DNA of 64,000 nt from Mycobacterium rhizamassiliense (GTDB lineage Bacteria; Actinomycetota; Actinomycetes; Mycobacteriales; Mycobacteriaceae). The notes below the pieces were generated by a model, which saw only the letters and a list, made by a program, of their open reading frames with translations, did no database searches and was not told the origin of the DNA. Numbering within the stretch: position 1 is the first letter of the stretch; every line of letters starts with the position of its first letter. Position numbers and translations under genes: made by a program. This document shows positions 44,510-53,256 of the stretch, piece after piece. The stretch spans positions 3,861,684 to 3,925,683 of the forward strand of contig NZ_LT721901.1 of assembly GCF_900157375.1 (NCBI RefSeq), written 5' to 3'.

Positions 44510-45376
44510 TCAGTGCATGTTCGCGCGGGACACCAGGCCGGTAACCCGTGTATATGTATGTGGGGCAATGCGTTTGACGCCCCAGCCGAACTTGGCGTCG
44601 AGCTGCGGCATGCAGTAGAGCTCGCCGCGGTCGTGCGCGTCCAGGCAGGTCCGCGCCACCTTCTCCGCCGAGAGCCCGGTCCAGCGCATCAGCTTGGTGG
44701 CCAGCTCGGTGGATTCCTGGGTGATGCGGCCCGATTCGAGGATGTTGGTCTTGACGAACGTCGGGCACAGCACGGTGACCCGTATTCCGGTGCCGGACAA
44801 TTCGGCGGCCAGGGTTTCCGAAAGCGAAAGCACACCGGCCTTGCTGACGTTGTAGGCGGCCATGCCGGGGGCCGCGCCGAACGCGGCCGCTGAGGCGACG
44901 TTGATGATCCCGCGGGGGCCATGCCCAGAACTCGTAGGCCCGGCGTCGCGCAGGATCGGCGCGAACACGTGGCAGCCGTGGATGGGGCCCCACAGGTTGA
45001 TGCCCAGGGTCCACGCCCAATCGTCAAGGGGCACATCGCCGATCGCCGCGCCGCCGGCGCCGACGCCGGCGTTGTTGATCACCAGCGTGGGCGGGCCCCC
45101 CAGCCATGACTGCGCCTGTTCAGCCAGCGCGCTGACGTCGTCGATTTGCGAGACGTCGCAGCGGACTGCCGTCGCCTTCGCGCCTTGATCGGCGATCGAC
45201 GCGGCCGTCGCCTGGGCCCGGGCCTCGTCGATGTCGCTGCACACCACCGCGCCACCGCGACGGGCGAGTTCGACGGCGAACGCCGCACCGATCCCGCTGC
45301 CCGCGCCGGTCACCACTGCCGCGGCGCCGTGGCTGGTTTTGGGTTTGCCCAGCAGCCTGTCCAGGGGTCCGATCAT
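44510..45376 (-). CDS. Short-chain dehydrogenase/reductase
   Basis: About 288 residues, classical SDR. The cofactor motif is VVTGAGSGIGAAFAVELARR, with Asp in CSDIDEARA suggesting NAD preference, NNAG in LVINNAGVG, and the active-site YxxxK in MAAYNVSKAGVLS. The C-terminal 50 residues extend beyond the core. Starts 2 bases after the mbtJ-like hydrolase. Resembles the SDR of the mymA operon (Rv3085) in type; substrate unknown. Confidence 0.92.
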   Translation of the reverse strand: MIGPLDRLLGKPKTSHGAAAVVTGAGSGIGAAFAVELARRGGAVVCSDIDEARAQATAASIADQGAKATAVRCDVSQIDDVSALAEQAQSWLGGPPTLVINNAGVGAGGAAIGDVPLDDWAWTLGINLWGPIHGCHVFAPILRDAGPTSSGHGPRGIINVASAAAFGAAPGMAAYNVSKAGVLSLSETLAAELSGTGIRVTVLCPTFVKTNILESGRITQESTELATKLMRWTGLSAEKVARTCLDAHDRGELYCMPQLDAKFGWGVKRIAPHTYTRVTGLVSRANMH

Positions 45377-45378
45377 CG

Positions 45379-46392
45379 TCAGCCCGCCTCGGTTTTGGCG
45401 GCCCGCGCATCCTGCAGTGCGTGGGCGACGAACCGCGCGACGTAGGCCATGGCCTTGGCCGCTTCGGGCGCCATCCGTGGCAGCGCCTGGAAGACGTGGA
45501 CTTGGTGCGGCCAGACCTGCAGTTCGCAGCGCCCGCCCGCCGCCTTGATGTCGGCGGCCAGCTGCCGCGCGTCGTCCTGCAGCATTTCGGCCCCGCCGGC
45601 CTGGATCAGCGTCGGCGGCAGCATCGCCCCGCCCGCGACGTCGAGCGTCAACCGGGGATGGGCGAGGTCGACGCCGGGGTGATACAGCGCGACCAGGCGG
45701 GCCGCGTCGGCCACCCGGACGGCGGGATCGCGGCGGATCGCCTCGCGCGCCAGCGACAGCGCGAAGGTCATGTCGATCAGCGGCGAGAACAGCACCAGCG
45801 CGGCGGGGGAGCTGACGGTGACCTCGGGCTGCAGCAACAGGTCGACCGCCAGATGGCCGCCAGCCGAATCACCAGCGACCACAATGCGTTTCGCGGGCAC
45901 GTCGCAGGCTTCGACCAACCAATCCCAGCCCGCGCGGACATCGTCGGCGGCGGTGGGGAAGCGATAGCGTGGCGCCAGCCGGTAGTCCACGCTGAATACC
46001 GGCAACCCGGTCAGCGACGACAGCCAGGATGTCAACCGGCGGTGGGTTTTTGGCGAACACATGGCGTAGCCGCTGCCGTGCACGTAATAGATCGCTTCGC
46101 TAACGGTCGAGGAACGCCGATGCTCGCTCGTCGGCGTGCGCGGCCCGTACACCCATTCGCCCTTGACGCGGCGGCCGTCGGGCAACCTGGCGTCGACCTG
46201 TTGAACGCGGGTTCCCGCCAGCGACGGTCCGAAGGTGTCCATGACTCGCGCGATGATCTGGCGCGACAGCCAAATTCCCCATGCCCGCTCGGCCGGCAAC
46301 AGCCCGCCGATCGGCCGCAGCGTGTACGTGCTGACCGCTGCCGCGCCGCGGGACCGCAATGATCCACGAGCCGGGACGACGATGTCCGCCAT
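45379..46392 (-). CDS. mbtJ: Alpha/beta hydrolase, MbtJ-like acetyl hydrolase
   Basis: About 337 residues of the hormone-sensitive-lipase-like family. Oxyanion-hole region YYVHGSGYAM (HGSG, where many members have HGGG), nucleophile VVAGDSAGGHLAVDL, acid near GGAEMLQDDAR, and His in VWPHQVHVFQALP. The mbtJ name rests on its place between mbtI and mbtA, as Rv2385 in H37Rv. There it stands alone; here it heads a five-gene operon, so its role in mycobactin synthesis is less certain. ATG 46392 chosen at MADIVVPARG. Confidence 0.75.
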   Translation of the reverse strand: MADIVVPARGSLRSRGAAAVSTYTLRPIGGLLPAERAWGIWLSRQIIARVMDTFGPSLAGTRVQQVDARLPDGRRVKGEWVYGPRTPTSEHRRSSTVSEAIYYVHGSGYAMCSPKTHRRLTSWLSSLTGLPVFSVDYRLAPRYRFPTAADDVRAGWDWLVEACDVPAKRIVVAGDSAGGHLAVDLLLQPEVTVSSPAALVLFSPLIDMTFALSLAREAIRRDPAVRVADAARLVALYHPGVDLAHPRLTLDVAGGAMLPPTLIQAGGAEMLQDDARQLAADIKAAGGRCELQVWPHQVHVFQALPRMAPEAAKAMAYVARFVAHALQDARAAKTEAG

Positions 46393-46414
46393 GCCAGAAG
46401 TCAACCGCAAATGG

Positions 46415-46440
46415 TGACATTCGTCAATGGCAGTATTGCC
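46415..46440. promoter_or_regulatory. Two adjacent palindromes upstream of the mbtJ operon
   Basis: TGACATTCGTCA (46415-46426) has TGAC/GTCA arms and GGCAGTATTGCC (46429-46440) has GGCA/TGCC arms. They lie 23-48 bases before the mbtJ-like start, in the promoter zone. Possible operators for the operon's own MerR protein or another regulator. Neither resembles an IdeR box. Confidence 0.35.
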
Positions 46441-46681
46441 GTGTGTCGCGTCGGCCCGGCCTGTGAACCTGACCACTATTCGCCGGCTTCGTCGCGTCGG
46501 CACCAAGGCGCCTGCACCGCGATACCCAGCGGAAAGGTCGGTGGCAAAAGGAGATTGGCGAAGCGTCTTCGACGGCGCGCACCGCCGGCGTGAGGATTAA
46601 AACTTGCGGGCTGCGTGGTACGTACCGGGGCGTGATGGAGGCGGCACCATGGACGCCTCCCCGAATTCCAGGGGAAACGCA

Positions 46682-47855
46682 ATGCATTTTGCGGTGTTGC
46701 CCCCGGAGGTGAACTCCGGGCGCATGTACGCCGGCCCCGGCGCGGGGTCGATGCTGGCCGCCGCGACGGCATGGGATGAATTGGCCAACGAGCTGCACAC
46801 CACGGCGGCGCAGGCCAACCAGGCCGGGCGCCCAGGCGAAGGCCGCCGCGTCCGCCTACGAGTCGGCCTTCGCGATGACGGTCCCGCCGGCGGTGATCGC
46901 GTCCAACCGCGCCGAGTTGACGTCGCTGATCGCGACGAACCTGATGGGCCAGAACGCCGCGGCGATCGCGGCCAACGAGGTCGCCTATTCGGAGATGTGG
47001 GCCCAGGACGTCACGGCAATGTATTCCTACGCCGGCGAGGCGAAGGCGGCCGCGCAGGTCAGTCCGTTCACGCCGCCGCAGCAGACCACCAATCAGCAGG
47101 GACTCGGCGCGCAGGCCGCCGCGACGGCCCAGGCCGCCGGGACCTCGGCTGGGCACGCACAGACGGCGCTGTCCAGCGGCCAGGTGATGTCGACGGTGCC
47201 GAACGCGCTGCAAACGCTCACCACATCGTCGGAGTTGTCGGAGTTCAGCAATCCGTACGACGTGATCTCGCTCGGCTCCGGATTGTTCGGAAACGGCCTT
47301 GGGCTGCTCGGGTTTTCGGGTACGGCGGGGTTCATCTCCGACGCGGAACACAAGATCGGCGGGACCAAGGTGGTCTCAGCGCCCCAGCCGCAACTGGGCG
47401 CGGCGGCGCGGCAGCCCGAGCCGGCGACGACGGTCTCGGCGGGCCGCGGCCGGGCGGACGCGCTCGGCAAGCTGTCGGTGCCGCAGGGGTGGGCCAGCGG
47501 GGCCCCGGAGATGCGGCTGGTTGCCGCGGAGTCACCCAGCGCCACTCCGGCTCCGGCGGGCCGCGGCCTGCTCAGCGGAATGCCGCTGTTCGGCGGCGCC
47601 CCGCTGATGTCCCTGGCGGGACGCGACGCGGCCGATTCCCGCAGCCGCAGGGCCGACAAGGGGGAGGGCGCTCGGGTGGGTGCCGCCGTGATCCCGATCG
47701 GTCGCGACGAAAAGCCGGCCGGCCAGGGGGCCGCAACCGCCGCCGGTATGCGCGAAATGACCGATCTGCTCGGCAAACTCGCCGAGCTCCGCGACAGTGG
47801 CGCCCTGACTGACCAAGAGTTCGCCGAGCAGAAGCAACGCCTGCTTGGGGGTTGA
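46682..47855 (+). pseudogene. PPE protein (SVP subfamily) with internal deletion, frameshift and C-terminal SHOCT-like motif
   Basis: ATG 46682 with AGGGGAAA upstream starts a PPE domain: FAVLPPEVNSGRMYAGPGAG. After LANELHTTAAQANQAG the frame is lost; the PPE sequence resumes one frame over as AQAKAAASAYESAFAMTVPP. Dropping one G from GGG at 46826-46828 restores it. About 45 residues normal for this part of a PPE domain are also missing at that point. The later region keeps MTVPPAVIASNRAEL, the subfamily motif KLSVPQGWASGAPEM, and ends MTDLLGKLAELRDSGALTDQ, a SHOCT-like helix pair. Unless the extra G is a sequencing error, no full protein is made. Start and stop coordinates span both frames. 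Confidence 0.75.
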
Positions 47856-48006
47856 GTTTGGCCGCCTCGCCCGCTGGGTTTGCGGTGGCGGTACTGGGTG
47901 TGCCCTGACGGCGGCGACACGCCGAGGCGCCCCGCCCTGGGTGCACACCGAAATCCGTAATTGCACACCGACGGTCGTCACCGCACACTCGGCACACCGA
48001 CGGGCG

Positions 48007-49650
48007 TTAATCCGCGTCGGTGACCTGACGGATGATCGCCTTCTTGTCGATCTTCCCGATCGGCGTGGTCGGCAGCGCCGGCAGCGCGACCAACATGTCG
48101 GGTCGCGCGTGCGCGGCGACCCCGCGCTCGTCGAGGTAGGCGTTTAATTCGGCCAGGCTGATCGGCGGACCGGTGAAAACGACCGCAGCGCAGATCTTTT
48201 CGCCAAGGTACGGGTCAGGCAGCGCGACGGCCGCGGCCGAGAAGATCGCCGGGTGGGTCAGCATCCGCTCCTCGAGGTCCTGGGCGGCGACGGTCTCGCC
48301 CGCGCGGGTGATCACGTCCTTGATCCGGCCGGTGACCACCAGGTTGCCGTCGTCGCGGCGGCGGATCAGGTCGCCGCTGCGGTAGAACCCGTCGGGATCG
48401 AAGCTGCGCTCGTTGTCGCGCTCGGCGCGGAAGTAGCCGTTGAGCGTGGAGGGGCCGCGCACCAGCAGCTCGCCCTCGACGCCGGGGCCCACCGCCGCGC
48501 CCGTGCCGTCGACGATGCGCAGTTCGTCGTCCGCGCACAGCGGCCGGCCCTGGGTGTTCTCCACGACCTCGACCGGGTCGTCCAGGCGGGTGTAGTTCAG
48601 CAGCCCCTCGGCCATCCCGAACACCTGCTGCAGGCCCGGGGTCAGCGTGTCACGGACCCGGCGGGCGTCGTCGGCCTCCAGCTTGGACCCACCAACTTGT
48701 AACAGTCGCAAGGTCTTTGGCGTCACCGGCTCCCAGTCGCAGGCCTGCGCCCACAGCTTGGCCAGCGCGGGTACCAGCGCGGTGACGGTAACGCCGTGGT
48801 TCGCGATCGCCGCGAAGGCGGCCTCGGGGCTGGGGTCGGTGCCGAACACCGTGGTGGCGCCCGCGGCGATGGCGCCGAGCAGCCCGGGGCAGGCCAGCGG
48901 GAAGTTGTGCCCCGCCGACAGCAGCACCAGATAGACGTCGTCGGGACCCAGCCCGCAGAGTTCGGCGCTCGCGGTCGCGTTGAACACGTAGTCGTCGTGG
49001 GTGCGGGGGATGAGCTTGGGCAGTCCGGTGGTGCCCCCCGAAACAAGCAGCAGCGCAGGCGAATTCGGGTCGACGGGCGGCGTCGCGGGGTCGGCGGAGG
49101 CCGCCGAGCGCAGCTCGCGCCACGAGACGAATTCCTCGGGGTCGCCGTCGACGATGACGTGCTTCAGGCCGGGGTGATCGGCGACCAGGCCGCGCGCCAT
49201 CGGCCGGTAGTCGAATCCGCTTGCCATATCGGCGATCAGCAACCCGGTGGCCCCGCTGACGACGGCGAAATGCGACAGCTCCGCGGCCCGGTGGCCGGGC
49301 AGGCACATCACCGGTATCGCCCCCGCGCGCAGCAGCCCGAACAGCGCGACCGCGAACTGCGCGGTGTTCGGCAGCTGCAGCAGCACCCGGTCGCCCGGTG
49401 CGATCCCCACGCCGCGCAACCCGGCGGCGGCGCGGTTGGCCGCGTCGTGCAGCCCAGCAAACGTCAGGCCCGAGCCCCGGTCCGCCCTTGTGTCGCGCAC
49501 CGCGATTTTGTCTGGCCACCGCGCCGCCGCGTCCGTCAGGATGGTGTCCAGGGGGCGTCCCGTCCAGTAGCCCGCGGCCCGGTAGGCGGCCGCTCGGTCG
49601 GCAGGGAACGGCACGAAGCCTTCCAGGGGCTGCGCTGTGTTCGGGATCAC
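48007..49650 (-). CDS. mbtA: Salicyl-AMP ligase / salicyl-S-ArCP synthetase
   Basis: About 547 residues. Adenylates salicylate and loads it on the aryl carrier domain of MbtB. Adenylation core motifs are ALLLVSGGTTGLPKLIPRTH (A3), YRSGDLIRR (A7), VTGRIKDVITRAGE (A8) and PIGKIDKKAI (A10, with the catalytic Lys). Full length, with no sign of the truncation sometimes reported for mbtA in M. avium subsp. paratuberculosis. GTG start with AAGGAA. Divergent from mbtB, sharing about 95 bases with two IdeR-like boxes. Confidence 0.96.
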   Translation of the reverse strand: MIPNTAQPLEGFVPFPADRAAAYRAAGYWTGRPLDTILTDAAARWPDKIAVRDTRADRGSGLTFAGLHDAANRAAAGLRGVGIAPGDRVLLQLPNTAQFAVALFGLLRAGAIPVMCLPGHRAAELSHFAVVSGATGLLIADMASGFDYRPMARGLVADHPGLKHVIVDGDPEEFVSWRELRSAASADPATPPVDPNSPALLLVSGGTTGLPKLIPRTHDDYVFNATASAELCGLGPDDVYLVLLSAGHNFPLACPGLLGAIAAGATTVFGTDPSPEAAFAAIANHGVTVTALVPALAKLWAQACDWEPVTPKTLRLLQVGGSKLEADDARRVRDTLTPGLQQVFGMAEGLLNYTRLDDPVEVVENTQGRPLCADDELRIVDGTGAAVGPGVEGELLVRGPSTLNGYFRAERDNERSFDPDGFYRSGDLIRRRDDGNLVVTGRIKDVITRAGETVAAQDLEERMLTHPAIFSAAAVALPDPYLGEKICAAVVFTGPPISLAELNAYLDERGVAAHARPDMLVALPALPTTPIGKIDKKAIIRQVTDAD

Positions 49651-49690
49651 CTGGGTTCCTTAGAGGGGGGCTTGGTAGCTGTGCCGGGAC

Positions 49691-49709
49691 AGAGGATAGG
49701 CTAACTTTC
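49691..49709. promoter_or_regulatory. IdeR-like box 1 between mbtA and mbtB
   Basis: AGAGGATAGGCTAACTTTC matches 13 of 19 consensus positions, including nine consecutive (TAGGCTAAC). It lies 41 bases before the mbtA start and probably overlaps its promoter. Confidence 0.7.
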
Positions 49710-49714
49710 AAAAA

Positions 49715-49733
49715 TTAGGGCAGCCTGTGCTAA
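49715..49733. promoter_or_regulatory. IdeR-like box 2 between mbtA and mbtB
   Basis: TTAGGGCAGCCTGTGCTAA has perfect TTAG...CTAA outer arms and matches 13 of 19 consensus positions, but is poor in the centre. It ends 13 bases before the mbtB start. The two boxes are offset by 24 bases. Confidence 0.55.
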
Positions 49734-49746
49734 TTCAGGAGGATTC

Positions 49747-52700
49747 GTGGTGCGTTCCCCGGCGTACTCGGAGGACATCCGCGCGGAAGTCGCGGAGCTC
49801 CTCGGCGTCGGCGTCGACGCGGTGCACCCGGGTAGCAACCTGATCGGCCAGGGCTTGGACTCCATCCGGATGATGTCGCTGGCCGGCAAATGGCGCAAAC
49901 AAGGCATCGACGTCGACTTCGCCGCGCTTTCCGCCAGCCCGACCATCGAGGCCTGGTCGGAGCTGGTGGCCACCGGCTCGCAGGCCGTCGACCGGCCTGC
50001 CGACGCGACGCCCCCCGAGGCCGACGCCGCCGACGCGTCGGGCGAGCCCTTTCCGTTGGCCCCCATGCAGCACGCGATGTGGGTCGGCCGCGCCGCGAAC
50101 CAGCAGTTCGGCGGGGTGGCAGGGCATCTGTATGTCGAGTTCGACGGCGGGGCGACCGATCCCGACCGGCTGCGCGCGGCGGCCACCCGGCTGGCGCTGC
50201 GCCACCCGATGCTGCGGGTGCGGTTCTCGCCCGACGGCACCCAGCACATCGCCCCGGCGGACGAGTGCGGCGACTTCCCGGTCGCCGTCGAGGACCTGCG
50301 CCAGCTGGACGCCGGGGCCGTCGGTCGGCGGCTCGCCGCGATCCGCGATGCCAAGTCGCATCAGGAGTTGGACGGCGCGGTGTTCGAGCTCGCGCTGACG
50401 TTGCTGCCCGGCGAGCGGTCGCGGCTGCACGTCGACCTGGACATGCAGGCCGCCGACGCGATGAGCTACCGCACCCTGATGTCCGACCTCGCCGCGCTGT
50501 ACCTGGGCTCCGACCTGCCCGAGCTGGAATACAGCTACCGCGAATACCGCCAGGCCATCGCCCGCGAGGAGGCGCAGCCGCAGCCGGCCCGCGACGCCGA
50601 CCGAGAGTGGTGGGCGCAGCGCATCGCGGCGCTGCCGGACCCGCCGATGCCGCCTACGAGCGGTGACCGCGACTCGCGCCAAAGCATCCGCCGCTGGCAC
50701 TGGCTGGACCCGGCGACACGTGACGCGCTGTACTCCCGCGCCCGCGCGCGGGGGATCACCCCGGCGATGGCGCTGGCCGCGGCGTTCGCCAACGCCCTGG
50801 CCCGCTGGTCGGCTTCGTCGCGGTTCCTGCTGAACGTCCCGCTGTTCGGCCGCCAGGCCCTGCACCCCGACGTCGAGAAGCTGGTGGGCGACTTCACCTC
50901 CTCGCTACTGCTCAACGTCGACCTGACGGCTGCGGCTACCGCGGCGCAACGGGCCGAGGCCGTGCAGGAGTCGATGCGGACGGCGGCGGCGCATGCGTCC
51001 TATTCGGGGCTGTCCGTGCTGCGCGACCTCAGCCGCCATCGCGGCACCCAGGTGCTGGCGCCGGTGGTCTTCACCAGCGCGCTGGGCCTCGGCGAACTGT
51101 TCAGCGCCGATGTCACAGGGCAATTCGGCTCGCCCGAGTGGATCATCTCGCAGGGCCCCCAGGTGCTGCTGGACGCGCAGGTGACCGAGTTCGACGGCGG
51201 CGTCCTGGTGAACTGGGATGTGCGCGACGGCGTATTCGCGCCGGGCGTCGTCGATGCCATGTTCGCCCACCAGATCGACGAACTGCTCCGGCTGGCATCC
51301 GGCGACGACGTCTGGGACGCCCCGGATCCCTCCGCCGTGCCTGCCGCGCAGCGGGCGGTGCGCGCCGTGGTCAACGGCCGCACGGCCGAACCCAGCGGAG
51401 AAGCCTTGCACGACGGGTTCTTTCGGCAGGCCGAGCGGCAGCCCGATGCGCCGGCGGTGTTCGCCACTTCCGGCGACCTCAGCTACGCGCAGCTGCGCGA
51501 TCAGGTGCTGGCCGTCGCCGAGGCGGTGCGTGCCGCAGGGGTCGGCGCCGGCGAGGCGGTCGCCGTAGTAGGGCCGAAGACGGCCGAGCAGGTGCCCGCC
51601 GTGTTGGGCATCCTGGCCGCGGGCGCGGCCTACCTGCCGATCGGCGCCGACCAACCGCGCGACCGCGCGGACCGCATCCTGACGACCGGCGAGGTGCGCC
51701 TGGCCCTGGTGTGCGGCGGCCAGCAACAGCCGTTGCCGGTGCCCGCGCTGACGCTCGCCGACGTGTTGGCGGGCGCCCCAGCCGAGACCGCTTGCGCCAG
51801 AGTCGATCCCGCCGACCTCGCCTACGTGCTGTTCACCTCGGGCTCCACCGGTGAGCCCAAGGGCGTGGAGGTCACTCACGACGCCGCGATGAACACCGTG
51901 GAATTCATCGGCCGGCACTTCGACATCGGCCCCGCGGATCGCTGCCTGGCCCTGTCGACGCTGGAGGGCGACATCTCGGTGATGGACCTGTTCGTCACCC
52001 TGCGGACCGGTGGGTCGATCGTGGTGGTCGACGAAGCGCAGCGCCGCGATCCCGACGCCTGGGCCCGGCTCATCGACGAACATCACGTCACCGTGCTGCA
52101 CTTCATGCCGGGCTGGCTGGAGATGCTGATCGAGGTCGGCCACGGCCGGCTGTCGTCGGTGCGGGTGATACCCACCGGTGGTGACTGGGTGCGGCCCGAG
52201 GTGGTGCGCCAACTGCGGGCCGAGGCGCCCCGTCTGCGCTTCGCCGGCCTGGGCGGCGCGACCGAAACACCAGTGCACAACACCATTTTCGAGGTCACCG
52301 ACGACATGCCGGACGACTGGACGGCCCTGCCGTTCGGGACCCCGCTGGACAACAACGCGTGCCGCGTCGTCAGCGACACCGGGGACGACTGCCCGGACTG
52401 GGTCGCCGGCGAATTCTGGGTGTCCGGCCGAGGCATCGCGCGCGGCTACCGCGGACGTCCCGACCTGACGGCGGACCGTTTCGTCGAGCACGACGGCCGG
52501 CGGTGGTACCGCACCGGCGACCTGGTGCGGTATTGGCCCGACGGCACACTGGAATTCGTCGGCCGCGCCGATCACCGAATCAAGATCAGCGGATACCGAA
52601 TCGAACTCGGCGAGGTCGAGGCCGCGCTGCGGCGGATACCGGGCGTGGGCATGGCGGTGGTCGCTTTGTTGTCCGGGTCGGGCGGCGCCGAGGTGCTCGC

Positions 52701-53256
52701 GGCAGCGGTCTGCGCGGACACGACGAACGATGCCGAGCGGATCCGTGCGGCCCTCGCTGATCTGCTTCCGACACACATGATTCCGCGCCACATCGTCGCG
52801 GTCGAGACGATCCCGTTCACCGACGCCGGCAAGATCGACCGGCGTGCCGTCGCCCGGTTGCTGGGCGCCGCGGTGTCGAGCTCGGACACGGAAGCACCGG
52901 GTTACCGGGCGCCGTCGACGGCGCTGGAATCCGCGCTCGCCGCGATCGTCGGGGACCTGCTCGGCTTGGATCGCGTGGGCATCGACGACGACTTCTTCGC
53001 GCTCGGCGGCGATTCGGTGCTGGCCACCCAGGCGGTTGCGCGAATTCGCGCCTGGCTGGACACGCCCAACATCATGGTCGCCGACATCTTCGCCAACCGC
53101 ACCGTTTCGACGCTCGCCGGGCTACTCGCCCGTGGCGAGCGTGAGCCCGGTCGGCTCGACAAGGTCGCCGAGTTGTATCTCGAGGTCATCGGCATGGACG
53201 CCGACTCGGTGCTGGCGGCATCCGGACAGCCCGCGGAATGCGAAGCGGTGCAATGA
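49747..53256 (+). CDS. mbtB: Mycobactin NRPS: ArCP-cyclisation-adenylation-PCP, no thioesterase
   Basis: About 1169 residues. Aryl carrier domain (1-75) has Ser39 in IGQGLDSIRMMSL. The cyclisation domain (about 95-540) carries the DxxxxD motif as LHVDLDMQAADAMSY. Adenylation domain (about 555-1035): LFTSGSTGEPKGVEVTH and YRTGDLVRYWPDGTLEFVGR. Peptidyl carrier (about 1060-1130): FALGGDSVLATQ. It accepts salicylate from MbtA, adds Ser or Thr and forms the oxazoline. As I recall, M. tuberculosis MbtB is about 1414 residues with a C-terminal thioesterase; here that domain is a separate overlapping gene. Start GTG 49747 has AGGAGG. Confidence 0.96.
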   Translation: MVRSPAYSEDIRAEVAELLGVGVDAVHPGSNLIGQGLDSIRMMSLAGKWRKQGIDVDFAALSASPTIEAWSELVATGSQAVDRPADATPPEADAADASGEPFPLAPMQHAMWVGRAANQQFGGVAGHLYVEFDGGATDPDRLRAAATRLALRHPMLRVRFSPDGTQHIAPADECGDFPVAVEDLRQLDAGAVGRRLAAIRDAKSHQELDGAVFELALTLLPGERSRLHVDLDMQAADAMSYRTLMSDLAALYLGSDLPELEYSYREYRQAIAREEAQPQPARDADREWWAQRIAALPDPPMPPTSGDRDSRQSIRRWHWLDPATRDALYSRARARGITPAMALAAAFANALARWSASSRFLLNVPLFGRQALHPDVEKLVGDFTSSLLLNVDLTAAATAAQRAEAVQESMRTAAAHASYSGLSVLRDLSRHRGTQVLAPVVFTSALGLGELFSADVTGQFGSPEWIISQGPQVLLDAQVTEFDGGVLVNWDVRDGVFAPGVVDAMFAHQIDELLRLASGDDVWDAPDPSAVPAAQRAVRAVVNGRTAEPSGEALHDGFFRQAERQPDAPAVFATSGDLSYAQLRDQVLAVAEAVRAAGVGAGEAVAVVGPKTAEQVPAVLGILAAGAAYLPIGADQPRDRADRILTTGEVRLALVCGGQQQPLPVPALTLADVLAGAPAETACARVDPADLAYVLFTSGSTGEPKGVEVTHDAAMNTVEFIGRHFDIGPADRCLALSTLEGDISVMDLFVTLRTGGSIVVVDEAQRRDPDAWARLIDEHHVTVLHFMPGWLEMLIEVGHGRLSSVRVIPTGGDWVRPEVVRQLRAEAPRLRFAGLGGATETPVHNTIFEVTDDMPDDWTALPFGTPLDNNACRVVSDTGDDCPDWVAGEFWVSGRGIARGYRGRPDLTADRFVEHDGRRWYRTGDLVRYWPDGTLEFVGRADHRIKISGYRIELGEVEAALRRIPGVGMAVVALLSGSGGAEVLAAAVCADTTNDAERIRAALADLLPTHMIPRHIVAVETIPFTDAGKIDRRAVARLLGAAVSSSDTEAPGYRAPSTALESALAAIVGDLLGLDRVGIDDDFFALGGDSVLATQAVARIRAWLDTPNIMVADIFANRTVSTLAGLLARGEREPGRLDKVAELYLEVIGMDADSVLAASGQPAECEAVQ

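Noticed and set aside
50905..52791. 628-codon minus-strand frame opposite mbtB
   Set aside because: Same shadow effect; no motif, and mbtB adenylation motifs are read on the other strand.
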